In this document: piece after piece, positions 1 through 6,764 of the stretch | How positions within the stretch are numbered: position 1 is the stretch's first letter | How the letters are laid out: every line of letters starts with the position of its first letter | Assembly: GCA_022361315.1 (NCBI GenBank) | Contig: JAKSBB010000783.1 | Location: 1-17,667, forward strand | Direction of reading: 5' to 3' | From: Desulfobacterales bacterium | Lineage (GTDB): Bacteria > Desulfobacterota > Desulfobacteria > Desulfobacterales > Desulfobacteraceae | DNA: 17,667 nucleotides | Position numbers and translations under genes: made by a program | Notes under the pieces: model-generated | The model's database searches: none | Seen by the model: only the letters and a program-made list of their open reading frames with translations | Told to the model about the DNA's origin: nothing

Positions 1-721
1 CATTGGAGGCAGCGGACCCGTTGAATACCTTGCCGATGGCAAGCCTGCCCAAATAATCGGAATAGCCGAGGTCCTACACAAGCATCTGGAACGGGGCTTC
101 GGGATCATAGGAGGGAGGGGGCATCTCGTCGATAATGATATCGAAGAGCACTTTGAGGTTGTCCACTTCGTCTTCCAGTTCCCGCTTGACGATCCCGTCT
201 CTGCCGATGGCGTATAGATAGGTGAAGTCCAGTTGCTCCTCGGTGGCGTCAAGATCTATGAACAGGTCATAGACCATGTCCAGGACCTCGTCCGGCCGGG
301 CATCTTTCCGGTCGATTTTGTTGATGATGACCAGCACGGGCAGGTTGGCCTCAAAGGTTTTCTTGAGCACAAACCGTGTCTGGGGCAGCGGTCCTTCGGA
401 AGCGTCCACCAGGAGAATGGCAGAATCCGCCATGGACAGGGCACGTTCCACCTCACCGCCGAAATCGGCATGGCCCGGGGTATCGATGATATTGATCTTC
501 ACTCCCTTGCAGGTGACCGAGCAGTTTTTGGCGGAAATGGTGATCCCCCGCTCCCGCTCCAGGTCCATACTGTCCATGAGCCGGTCATCCACCTCCTGGC
601 CTTCCCGGAACATACCGCTCTGTTTAAACATGGCATCCACCAGGGTGGTTTTCCCATGGTCAACATGGGCAATGATGGCGACGTTTCTTAACTTATCGTT
701 TACTGCTGTTTCTTTTTTCAT
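1..721 (-). CDS. typA: GTP-binding protein TypA/BipA, N-terminal part, interrupted by an in-frame TAG and cut by the window edge
   Basis: Translational GTPase of the EF-G/LepA class that binds the ribosome and supports assembly or translation under stress. The start ATG (719-721) is preceded by CAGGAG with a short spacer. Residues 1-215 form a complete G domain: G1 AHVDHGKTT (18-26), a switch region with RGITI, G3 DTPGH and G4 NKID. The frame then meets TAG at 74-76 (codon 216), but the same frame continues to the window edge as [19 protein letters not shown], the expected start of TypA domain II. The homology is therefore unbroken across the stop and there is no frameshift. Full-length TypA is about 600 residues, so the rest lies outside the window. 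If the stop is real, the product is only the G domain; otherwise it is a recoded codon (pyrrolysine or suppressor tRNA) or a sequence error. Gene identity is very secure; integrity is open. Confidence 0.93.
74..76 (-). other. in-frame TAG (amber) codon inside typA
   Basis: On the minus strand the codons read CTT GTG TAG GAC CTC GGC. TypA-like sequence lies on both sides in the same frame. One base change (TCG to TAG) would account for it if the ancestral residue was serine, but the ancestral residue is inferred. No indel is needed. Confidence 0.85.
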
Positions 722-933
722 AAACTCCTGTGTCTCCGCGGCGCCGGGCCGGAAGGGCTGTCCCTGAATAAATACCTGGAATAAACACCTAAAGGGTGCC
801 GCAAAGGCACCCTTCCCTAAACCGCCGTGGTCATCTTTCTTGAGCGGTCGTCTGTTTTACACTAATTTTACCCGGTCCGCAATTGCGGATTCATTCTTTG
901 GAGAGAAATCTCCCTCGCTGTAATCCGCCTGAT
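722..933. other. intergenic region with nested inverted repeats between the lipoprotein gene and typA
   Basis: This 212-nt gap holds, besides the 792-814 hairpin, a 14-bp perfect palindrome TCCGCAATTGCGGA (876-889), a GGAGA/TCTCC hairpin with a 4-nt loop (900-913), and a 7-bp inverted pair GCGGATT (885-891) / AATCCGC (922-928). The arm at 885-889 can pair either with 876-880 or with 924-928, so the pairings exclude each other. This could be a 3'-UTR structure of the upstream gene or part of the typA leader. No clear sigma-70 promoter for typA was recognised. Confidence 0.5.
792..814 (-). terminator. hairpin, possible rho-independent terminator of the glycine-zipper gene
   Basis: Perfect 9-bp inverted repeat: AAGGGTGCC (792-800), 5-nt loop, GGCACCCTT (806-814). 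It lies between the minus-strand lipoprotein gene and typA. On the minus strand it is followed by TTTAGGTGTTTATT, which is T-rich but not a clean U tract, so termination is plausible rather than certain. The plus side has no T run. Confidence 0.45.
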
Positions 934-1407
934 TTACTTGGAAACACGGACAGTACCGTCCGGAGAGGTCACCACCCGGACCCTGTCTCCCGGAAAAATC
1001 TCAACATCCGCTTCCTGAACAACAACGAGGGTGCGGCCGTTGTCCTGGTTTACAATTATTTCAAGGGCATTCTTACGGCCCATCTCCTTTTCCGCAGCGG
1101 CCCCGGCAGCAGCCCCCGCCAGTGAGCCCAGTACAGCGGCGACCTTACTGCCGTCACCGCTTCCGATGGTGGAACCGAGCACACCGCCGGCAACACCACC
1201 GATGACCGTCCCGGCGACGGGTTCGTCTCCGCCCTCAATGGTTACGGTTTTTACCGATTCCACCGTACCGTTCTCCACGGTATGCGGCCGCATGGCCTGA
1301 TCGCTGGTGTATACATTTCCGGATCTGCTGGGGGCACAGCCGGACACCATCCAGGCGACAATGAGTATTGCCATTATTGCCCTGTAATTTAGCTTACGCA
1401 TAGTCAT
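934..1407 (-). CDS. glycine-zipper outer-membrane lipoprotein, SlyB/Pcp-like
   Basis: A 157-residue exported lipoprotein. The signal peptide has a basic start and a hydrophobic stretch (about 10-20) and ends in the lipobox V21-S22-G23-C24. Residues 65-108 are a glycine zipper rich in Gly/Ala (AGTVIGGVAGGVLG, then GSLAGAAAGAAAEKEMG), the hallmark of the SlyB/17-kDa antigen (glycine zipper 2TM) family. The C-terminal 45 residues form a beta-rich segment (LEIIVNQDNGRTLVVVQE, PGDRVRVV), also usual in this family. The family sits at the outer membrane and helps envelope integrity; that role is known for relatives and inferred here. The start is supported by AGGAG with a 7-nt spacer. A second ATG two codons on is possible. 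It lies upstream of typA on the same strand, but inverted repeats separate the two, so it is probably its own unit. Confidence 0.85.
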   Translation of the reverse strand: MTMRKLNYRAIMAILIVAWMVSGCAPSRSGNVYTSDQAMRPHTVENGTVESVKTVTIEGGDEPVAGTVIGGVAGGVLGSTIGSGDGSKVAAVLGSLAGAAAGAAAEKEMGRKNALEIIVNQDNGRTLVVVQEADVEIFPGDRVRVVTSPDGTVRVSK

Positions 1408-1695
1408 TTTTTATCTCCTAATCGTTTTCTTATCCGCTTTTTTTATAGTCCAAAGGCATGTCTGCCCCCTGTGCCGTTAAGCCGGACGAGTCCGGTATGA
1501 TTCAATTAAGTATACATTTGGGGAGCAAAGTCAAGATGGCCGGAGCGGTTACCTGCCGTATATTTGCAATTCGGACAATTTATAGTATATCTGTTACAGA
1601 TTTTAACAGAACCGCACCTTGTAAACAAAAGATACCTGCATTAATTTTTGGAATTACCTGTAAAAGGGGTTCACATCCAAGAAGGACACGCACCC
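1408..1695. promoter_or_regulatory. divergent intergenic region, likely promoters for the lipoprotein gene and the six-gene operon
   Basis: No gene was seen in these 288 nt. The part from about 1555 to 1650 is AT-rich and contains TATAGT (1581-1586) and TTGCAA (1564-1569), which could belong to the operon promoter, though their spacing to each other is wrong. An inverted repeat CTGTTA (1591-1596) / TAACAG (1604-1609) sits next to it and could be an operator. For the minus-strand gene, TTGACT (complement of 1529-1534) and TATACT (complement of 1509-1514) occur, but only 14 nt apart. The region is a promoter area by position; exact elements are not secure. Confidence 0.35.
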
Positions 1696-2217
1696 ATGAC
1701 CACAATACTCATTGTAACATTGTTTCTGGCTTCGGTAATCGGATTCGGGTTGTTGATGAAACACCTCCGGGAGAAAGGATTTAAAGCAAAAGAATCGCAA
1801 ATCCAAACGCCTTCCAAACCCAAAGAAGACCCGAAGGTGGTCTACACAAAAATCCTGGACACCTTGCTCAAACTCAACTTGATGATCCGGCGGGACCGCC
1901 ATCTGGCACTGGGGTTGACGCTGCAGGTGGAGAAAATCATTGATGACCTGAAGGCCGTGACCCCTGCCATGCTGGAACGCTACCCCGGCGAAACCCTGAC
2001 CTACGAGATTAAGAAAATCGGCAACACCCATCTGTATAAAACAGTAAAAGAGTACCTGGATCTGTCACCGGAGAGCCGTGAAGAACAACTCAAGGTTTTC
2101 ACAGAACTCATCGACAGTCTCCGAGACGTATGCCAGCGGTCTCGGATAATTGTGGAAAAGAACGAAACCCAGGAATTCAAAACCATGGCCCTGTTTCTTT
2201 CAAATAAATTTTCATAA
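1696..2217 (+). CDS. membrane-anchored helical protein, XpaC-like layout, first gene of the TelA/DUF350 operon
   Basis: A 173-residue protein with one N-terminal transmembrane helix (about 3-22, TILIVTLFLASVIGFGLLM), a basic and proline-containing linker (25-45), then a purely helical cytoplasmic region (about 48-173). The ATG at 1696 is chosen because AAGGA lies 9 nt upstream; a TTG 16 codons earlier lacks a ribosome site. I do not recognise a firm family. Its layout and its place directly before telA recall XpaC, the partner of the TelA homologue YaaN in Bacillus, and distant homology is possible but not shown. The next gene begins 10 nt after its stop and its ribosome site overlaps this stop, so translation is probably coupled. 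It may anchor TelA at the inner membrane; that is inference. Confidence 0.7.
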   Translation: MTTILIVTLFLASVIGFGLLMKHLREKGFKAKESQIQTPSKPKEDPKVVYTKILDTLLKLNLMIRRDRHLALGLTLQVEKIIDDLKAVTPAMLERYPGETLTYEIKKIGNTHLYKTVKEYLDLSPESREEQLKVFTELIDSLRDVCQRSRIIVEKNETQEFKTMALFLSNKFS

Positions 2218-2227
2218 AGGAGATCCC

Positions 2228-3460
2228 ATGACCACCCTGGTTCAGGAACTTGAAAAGGTGGCCCGGCAAGCCAAAGCACCTGTCATTGCCGAGGTTGAAC
2301 AGGTAGGGGGGCAAGGTGCGCTCACCCCGGTGCAGACACCGGCCGAGCTGATACCGGTCCAGCCCAAACATCTTGCCGTGGCAGATATCCAGACCCTTGA
2401 ACGGCAGGCCGACGAATTTATCGAAAAAATCAAAGCGGACCCGTCGGACTGGCAACTGGGAAATTTTGTATTTGCCCTGGGCCGGGAGATCATGGCGGAA
2501 ACCCAGACCCAGGTGTCCCTGTATGACCGGAAGATGGGATCCGTACTCCAAAATGTGGCCAATGACGATACCTCCCCTGTGGGTAAAAACATATTGGCCA
2601 TCAAGGTCGAGCTGGATAAGGTGAACCCCACTGTGGTGGCACGTACGGAAATGCCTTTGCCCAAAAAGATGATGGGGCTGTTCACCCGGACCGTAAACCG
2701 TCTGCCCAAGGGTGACGAGGTTTTAAAAATCATTGCCGAGCGCAGGGAAACCGTGAACTCCACCATCGACGGTATCAGGGAACACCTGCGCAACGACGCG
2801 GACCAGGTGGCCTTTGATGCGGCGGAACTCTCTCAAATCTGCGATGCCCTCAAAGAGATCCAGCCACGACTTCAGGAGCAGATCTACCTGGGTCAGATCA
2901 TCTGGGAAAAACTCATGGCCCACATTGAAACCGTTGACGATGCCCGAAGCAAAGAGGCCCTGACCACCCTGACCTCCGATCTGGCCATGGCCGTTGTGGA
3001 CCTGCAGACCATTGACAACTCCAACCTCCAGACCCGGTTCGGCGGAGAGATGATGGTCAGAAACGCCCACCTGGTGCAACGCCTGGTACAACGCACCGAT
3101 ATGATCCTGTCCACGGCTGTGAAAAATGCCCTGGCGGTCCGGGTGGCGGCAGAACAACAGATGGAAACCCTGCAGCACCTGGACATGGTTCAGAAGGCCG
3201 CAGCCGAAACCATGACCGACACCGCCAAAGTGATCGGGGATGCCGCGGTGAAAGGCGCCAAGATGAGCCAGAGCATGACAGTGAATATCCAGGCCCTTGA
3301 AGAGGCATGCCAGACCTATGAACAGGCGTTTGACACCTATGCCCTGATCTCCAGGGAAACCATCAGTATCGCCTCCCAGAGTTCTTCCGCACTGGGAGAG
3401 ATGAACGAACGCTTCAGGGCCAGAACCGATGCCCTGACCGCCAGGCGCCAGGATTCATGA
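2228..3460 (+). CDS. telA: toxic anion resistance protein, TelA family
   Basis: A 410-residue soluble helical protein of the TelA/YaaN family (PF05816), linked in other bacteria to resistance to tellurite and other toxic anions, antibiotics and envelope stress; the biochemical activity is unknown. It has a variable, proline-containing N-terminus (1-60) and then the long helical TelA domain (about 65-400). Recognisable family features are the GN-F region near residues 78-83, KVELDKVNP, the LPKGDEVLK linker, and the late segment VRNAHLVQRLVQRTD followed by an alanine-rich helix. Length is normal. The ATG at 2228 has AAAGGAG (2216-2222) overlapping the stop of the previous gene; upstream in-frame starts would read into that gene and are not preferred. 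It is followed after 49 nt by the DUF4178-like gene. Family assignment is firm; a cellular role together with the downstream polyamine and DUF350 genes is inferred. Confidence 0.9.
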   Translation: MTTLVQELEKVARQAKAPVIAEVEQVGGQGALTPVQTPAELIPVQPKHLAVADIQTLERQADEFIEKIKADPSDWQLGNFVFALGREIMAETQTQVSLYDRKMGSVLQNVANDDTSPVGKNILAIKVELDKVNPTVVARTEMPLPKKMMGLFTRTVNRLPKGDEVLKIIAERRETVNSTIDGIREHLRNDADQVAFDAAELSQICDALKEIQPRLQEQIYLGQIIWEKLMAHIETVDDARSKEALTTLTSDLAMAVVDLQTIDNSNLQTRFGGEMMVRNAHLVQRLVQRTDMILSTAVKNALAVRVAAEQQMETLQHLDMVQKAAAETMTDTAKVIGDAAVKGAKMSQSMTVNIQALEEACQTYEQAFDTYALISRETISIASQSSSALGEMNERFRARTDALTARRQDS

Positions 3461-3509
3461 CAGACAGGACGGATAAGCCTGCCCTATAACGCGTTAGAAG
3501 AGAGGACAC

Positions 3510-4217
3510 ATGATCAACCCGGCTGACAAGAAATCCTTTGACCAGCGTTTCTTCCTGATCCGCACCCTGGACAGGGACCGTCTGGTATCTGAATCGGAGC
3601 AAACCGATCTCACCATTATGGATACGGAAAAAGGAAGTTTTTTCTCCCTGTTTGAAGATACCTATTACGTTAAAGAAAAAAATCAGTACCAGGAAATGTC
3701 CGAAGATTTTTCCAGATCCCTTGACTACACCGTAACTGAGCTGACCTGCCTGTGTATGGAGACCGGCCACATCGGCCATATCGAGTGGGAATATGATGAT
3801 GAACTGGAAGTTTCCATCACCCTGGATCAGACCAATTTCAAACGACTGACAGACGATGAAGGCCAGCCCATTGATGAAGATGACCTCGGGCAGATCGTTG
3901 AAGACGAAGATACCATCGTATATGCCGGAGAAACCTTTCATTATGATGATGACTGGGCCGCAGTCTATACCCGTGAGGGGAAAGAAGAGCGGGTCTATCT
4001 TTACGAGTTTATCAATGAACCCGGCACCCTGACCATCACCATTGAGGAGTGGACAGGTGACGGCAAAGATGAGTACAAAATATATATCGCCAAAAAAGTC
4101 ATTCCCGGAGAGGTCACCATCCTGAGCCGGGGCCTTCCGGAACCGGATAATGATTTAAACACCAATCAGAATGCCGAAAACAACGGCACCCAACAAGAGG
4201 CGCAATCCAATGCGTAA
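3510..4217 (+). CDS. DUF4178-like acidic protein
   Basis: A 235-residue strongly acidic cytoplasmic protein with no signal peptide or membrane helix. Residues about 70-206 resemble DUF4178: alternating beta strands with an EYDDELEVSITLD strand (94-106), an IVYAGETFHYDDDW turn (136-149), and a closing block with RVYLYEF (161-167), LTITIEEW (174-181) and EYKIYIAKKV (188-197). The C-terminal 30 residues are Asn/Gln-rich and probably disordered. DUF4178 proteins are often encoded beside DUF350 membrane proteins and aminopropyltransferases, which matches this operon and supports the call; their function is unknown. ATG 3510 has GAGAGGA just upstream. The stop overlaps the start of the next gene (ATGCGTAA, 4210-4217), indicating translational coupling. 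DUF2491 (the YjfK family) is an alternative, since it occupies the same place in the related E. coli yjf operon. Confidence 0.65.
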   Translation: MINPADKKSFDQRFFLIRTLDRDRLVSESEQTDLTIMDTEKGSFFSLFEDTYYVKEKNQYQEMSEDFSRSLDYTVTELTCLCMETGHIGHIEWEYDDELEVSITLDQTNFKRLTDDEGQPIDEDDLGQIVEDEDTIVYAGETFHYDDDWAAVYTREGKEERVYLYEFINEPGTLTITIEEWTGDGKDEYKIYIAKKVIPGEVTILSRGLPEPDNDLNTNQNAENNGTQQEAQSNA

Positions 4218-5841
4218 ACAACACCTCCCCATGAAGGTTTCACAGGCTCCGGCCCTGCTGTTGCTGTTTTTTTTGGTTGTCAGCCTTTCCGGCTGCGGCA
4301 GCGGACTGCCCGAAGCCATCGTCGATGAGGCCAAGGAACTCCAAAGGTCCCTGACGCTGGCAGATGACTTTATCCGTGACCAACGTCAGAAATTCAAAAG
4401 CCTGGACAAATCCAATGCTTTCAAGCCTTTGGCGCCCTATAGCAAAAAAGAAAACTGGGCAGGTGAGTTTGACCGGGCGGAAGCCACACTCACCAGAGCC
4501 CGGGGGCTTTACGATACAGAACTTACCCCCCTGCTCAAAGCGGATAACCCGGACGGGGCAGTCCAGGTAAAAATTCAGATCAACCGGATTGCAAAGGTCA
4601 TCCAGTCTGCCAGGGATGAATCCCAGCGAGCGTTCAAACGCATGGACCGTCTCCGGTCAGCCATGAAGGCCCCCAAGGCCCTCTACGATCAGGCCATATC
4701 AGATGCCGATACCATTCTGTCCACGGTCCGGGCCCTTGAAAACGGCCCTGCGGCCAAGGCAGTTGAAAAATTCCCGGACACCGCCGCTGCCATCAACGCC
4801 CGGGTATCCCCCCTGGTTAAGTTAGCAGAGGAAACAGCAGAAAACCGTCGGGCTGTTGTCGAGGCCTATAAGGAATACAAACGCAACGGCAATACCGATT
4901 TTGCAAGCCTCGCGGACAACGCGGATACCATTGCCGCAGCCAGAACCGGAATGGACAGGGATGTCCCCCTTCTGGAATCGGATCTGGATAAACTCTATCA
5001 AAGTTACACCAAGGTCCTCCAGGACATGAAAATGGACCTGTACGTCACCATTAAGCGGGAATCCTGGGATGAAGGTTCAGACTATTACAACCCTGGATTT
5101 GCCACATTCACCCGGCAGATATCCCCCGCCGTTTACCAGGCCCTGGCATCGTCCAACCTGGAAAGCATTGCCGATATTGCCCCCAGCTTCGGAAGGGTCC
5201 GGTTCAAAAATCACCTCGGCAACACCTGGGAGGTACTGGAAATAAACCCGACGGCCAAGTGGCCAGACCGGCGTCATAACGCGGCCACGTTCTGGATTGA
5301 AAATTTCCGGGAGGATTATTTTCACAAGTATCTTCAGGAAACCAACGGCGAGACCCGGGAAACCGATTGGGAAAAGGTCAATCCGTCCTTCTACGACCAG
5401 AACATAAACAATCTGGGCATGGCCATATTGTCCAAACCCTACGGAGAATTGGAACCCGATGCCCAGGCCGCGCCCCCCGGCATGGCCTATGTGGGCAACC
5501 CGGCATACGGTGAATGGAAAACCGACGAAAACGGGAACGACTTCTGGTCCTGGTACGGGCGGTACGCCTTCTTCTCAAACCTCTTTTTCTTTCCCCCCTA
5601 CTATTATCACTATGGGTCCTGGAACCGGTGGCGCACGGATTACCGGTATAAAAAACCCTACTACGGAAAAACGAAAAGCGGCGGTTACACCTTCGGCACT
5701 CGGGGAACCATGATCAAACGTACCCCCCGCTATCAGAACACCACCTTTGCAAAAACAGGCGGATTTAAATCCGGCCCGGCCTCGGTAAGGGGCGGCAGCG
5801 CTTCACTTCGGGGCGGCGGTCCCAAGGGAAAAGGCAAATAA
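4210..5841 (+). CDS. large lipoprotein with helical body and aromatic/Gly-rich tail
   Basis: A 543-residue exported lipoprotein with a signal peptide (hydrophobic LLLLFFLVVSL, about 16-26) and lipobox L26-S27-G28-C29. Residues about 35-300 are helical with coiled-coil character (many Lys/Glu/Ala repeats). About 305-450 is a mixed domain with WDEGSDYYNPGF and several Trp residues (WEVLEINPTAKWP). About 450-490 is extremely aromatic (FFFPPYYYHYGSWNRW). The last 50 residues are basic and Gly/Ser-rich, ending near RGGGPKGKGK. I do not recognise the body. The Gly-rich basic tail recalls lipoproteins such as DUF4247 or DUF1190 (YjfM) that accompany DUF350 genes elsewhere; this is a weak, memory-based comparison. 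The start ATG 4210 overlaps the previous stop by 8 nt, with AGAGG 9 nt upstream. A later ATG (4231) would shorten the signal peptide n-region and lacks a ribosome site. The DUF350 gene follows after 11 nt. Confidence 0.75.
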   Translation: MRKQHLPMKVSQAPALLLLFFLVVSLSGCGSGLPEAIVDEAKELQRSLTLADDFIRDQRQKFKSLDKSNAFKPLAPYSKKENWAGEFDRAEATLTRARGLYDTELTPLLKADNPDGAVQVKIQINRIAKVIQSARDESQRAFKRMDRLRSAMKAPKALYDQAISDADTILSTVRALENGPAAKAVEKFPDTAAAINARVSPLVKLAEETAENRRAVVEAYKEYKRNGNTDFASLADNADTIAAARTGMDRDVPLLESDLDKLYQSYTKVLQDMKMDLYVTIKRESWDEGSDYYNPGFATFTRQISPAVYQALASSNLESIADIAPSFGRVRFKNHLGNTWEVLEINPTAKWPDRRHNAATFWIENFREDYFHKYLQETNGETRETDWEKVNPSFYDQNINNLGMAILSKPYGELEPDAQAAPPGMAYVGNPAYGEWKTDENGNDFWSWYGRYAFFSNLFFFPPYYYHYGSWNRWRTDYRYKKPYYGKTKSGGYTFGTRGTMIKRTPRYQNTTFAKTGGFKSGPASVRGGSASLRGGGPKGKGK

Positions 5842-5852
5842 GGAGACCCATC

Positions 5853-6743
5853 ATGACAATTACTGCGATTCTTTCATCCTTGAGCCAGGGCTTCTGCTTT
5901 GCCCTGGTGGGCATTTTCTTCATCTACCTGGCCAAACGCCTGGACGACTGGCGGACCCGGGAGTTTGACGATGACCGTCATATCGACGACGGCAACGTGG
6001 CCGTAGGGCTGCGCCGGGCTGGCCTTTACCTGGGGATTGCCATTGCCATGGCAGGGGCGCTTTCCGGTGGGTCCAGGGGCTTCTGGATCGACCTGATCCA
6101 ACTGGCCGTGGATGGGTTGATGATTACGGGATTTCTCTTTTCCTCCCGATTCATCAACGATTTCATCATGATGGGCCATATGGACAACGATGCGGAATGC
6201 ATCAAGGAATTCACCCTTCCCGACGGCAGAACCGTCACCGGCAACACCGCGCTTGGCATGGTGGAGGCCAGTATGTACATCGCCACCGGTTTCATTCTCA
6301 GCGGCAGCCTTTCCGGCGGAGGCGGGACCTTTTTCCAATCGATAATTTCCGCCGTCCTCTTTTTTGTTCTGGGTCAGGTGGTGCTGCTGTCCTTCGGATT
6401 CATCTACGAACTGATCACCCCCTTTAACGTCAGGGAAGAGATCAAGAAAAACAATCTGGCGGCTGGCATTGGCCTCGGGGGGATTCTCATCGCCCTGTCC
6501 ATCATCCTTATGGCCAGCCTCTCCGGCCCCTTTACCGGATGGATGACCGACCTTGCCGGTTTTGCCGTGTATGCGGTATTCGGAATTGTGCTGCTTCTGG
6601 TGTTCAGGAGTCTTGTGGACCGCCTGCTGCTGCCCACCACCAACCTTGCCACGGAGATCAAACAGGACCGGAACGTGGCCGCCCTGGTGGTGGTTGAAAG
6701 TGCCATTGCAGCGGTGGCCATTATTATTGCCTATGCCATGTAA
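5853..6743 (+). CDS. DUF350 (UPF0719) membrane protein, duplicated
   Basis: A 296-residue inner-membrane protein made of two DUF350 units, each with two repeats, so about eight transmembrane helices (roughly 13-29, 53-70, 80-98, 135-152, 163-185, 203-223, 233-253, 276-294). The motif Asn-x-Ala-x-Gly/Ala recurs at N48, N131, N201 and N274, each at the start of a helix and most followed by a Leu-Ser-Gly turn. Single-unit homologues such as E. coli YjfL are about half this length. DUF350 proteins have no proven activity; a channel-like or membrane-stress role is often suggested. The start has AGGAG with a 7-nt spacer and lies 11 nt after the lipoprotein gene. It is followed 21 nt later by the aminopropyltransferase gene, a recurrent pairing in other bacteria. 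Confidence 0.88.
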   Translation: MTITAILSSLSQGFCFALVGIFFIYLAKRLDDWRTREFDDDRHIDDGNVAVGLRRAGLYLGIAIAMAGALSGGSRGFWIDLIQLAVDGLMITGFLFSSRFINDFIMMGHMDNDAECIKEFTLPDGRTVTGNTALGMVEASMYIATGFILSGSLSGGGGTFFQSIISAVLFFVLGQVVLLSFGFIYELITPFNVREEIKKNNLAAGIGLGGILIALSIILMASLSGPFTGWMTDLAGFAVYAVFGIVLLLVFRSLVDRLLLPTTNLATEIKQDRNVAALVVVESAIAAVAIIIAYAM

Positions 6744-6764
6744 AATTAGGGCCGTCTCTCACCC

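Noticed and set aside
1482..1495. small hairpin CCGGA-CGAG-TCCGG in the divergent region
   Set aside because: A 5-bp stem is expected by chance in GC-rich DNA, and there is no T tract.
1458..1784. 108-codon open frame on the plus strand spanning the divergent promoter region
   Set aside because: It lacks a ribosome site and a recognisable family, and overlaps the well-supported start of the 1696 gene in another frame.
2150..2227. 26-residue N-terminal extension of TelA
   Set aside because: It would lie inside the previous gene, while AAAGGAG sits correctly before ATG 2228.
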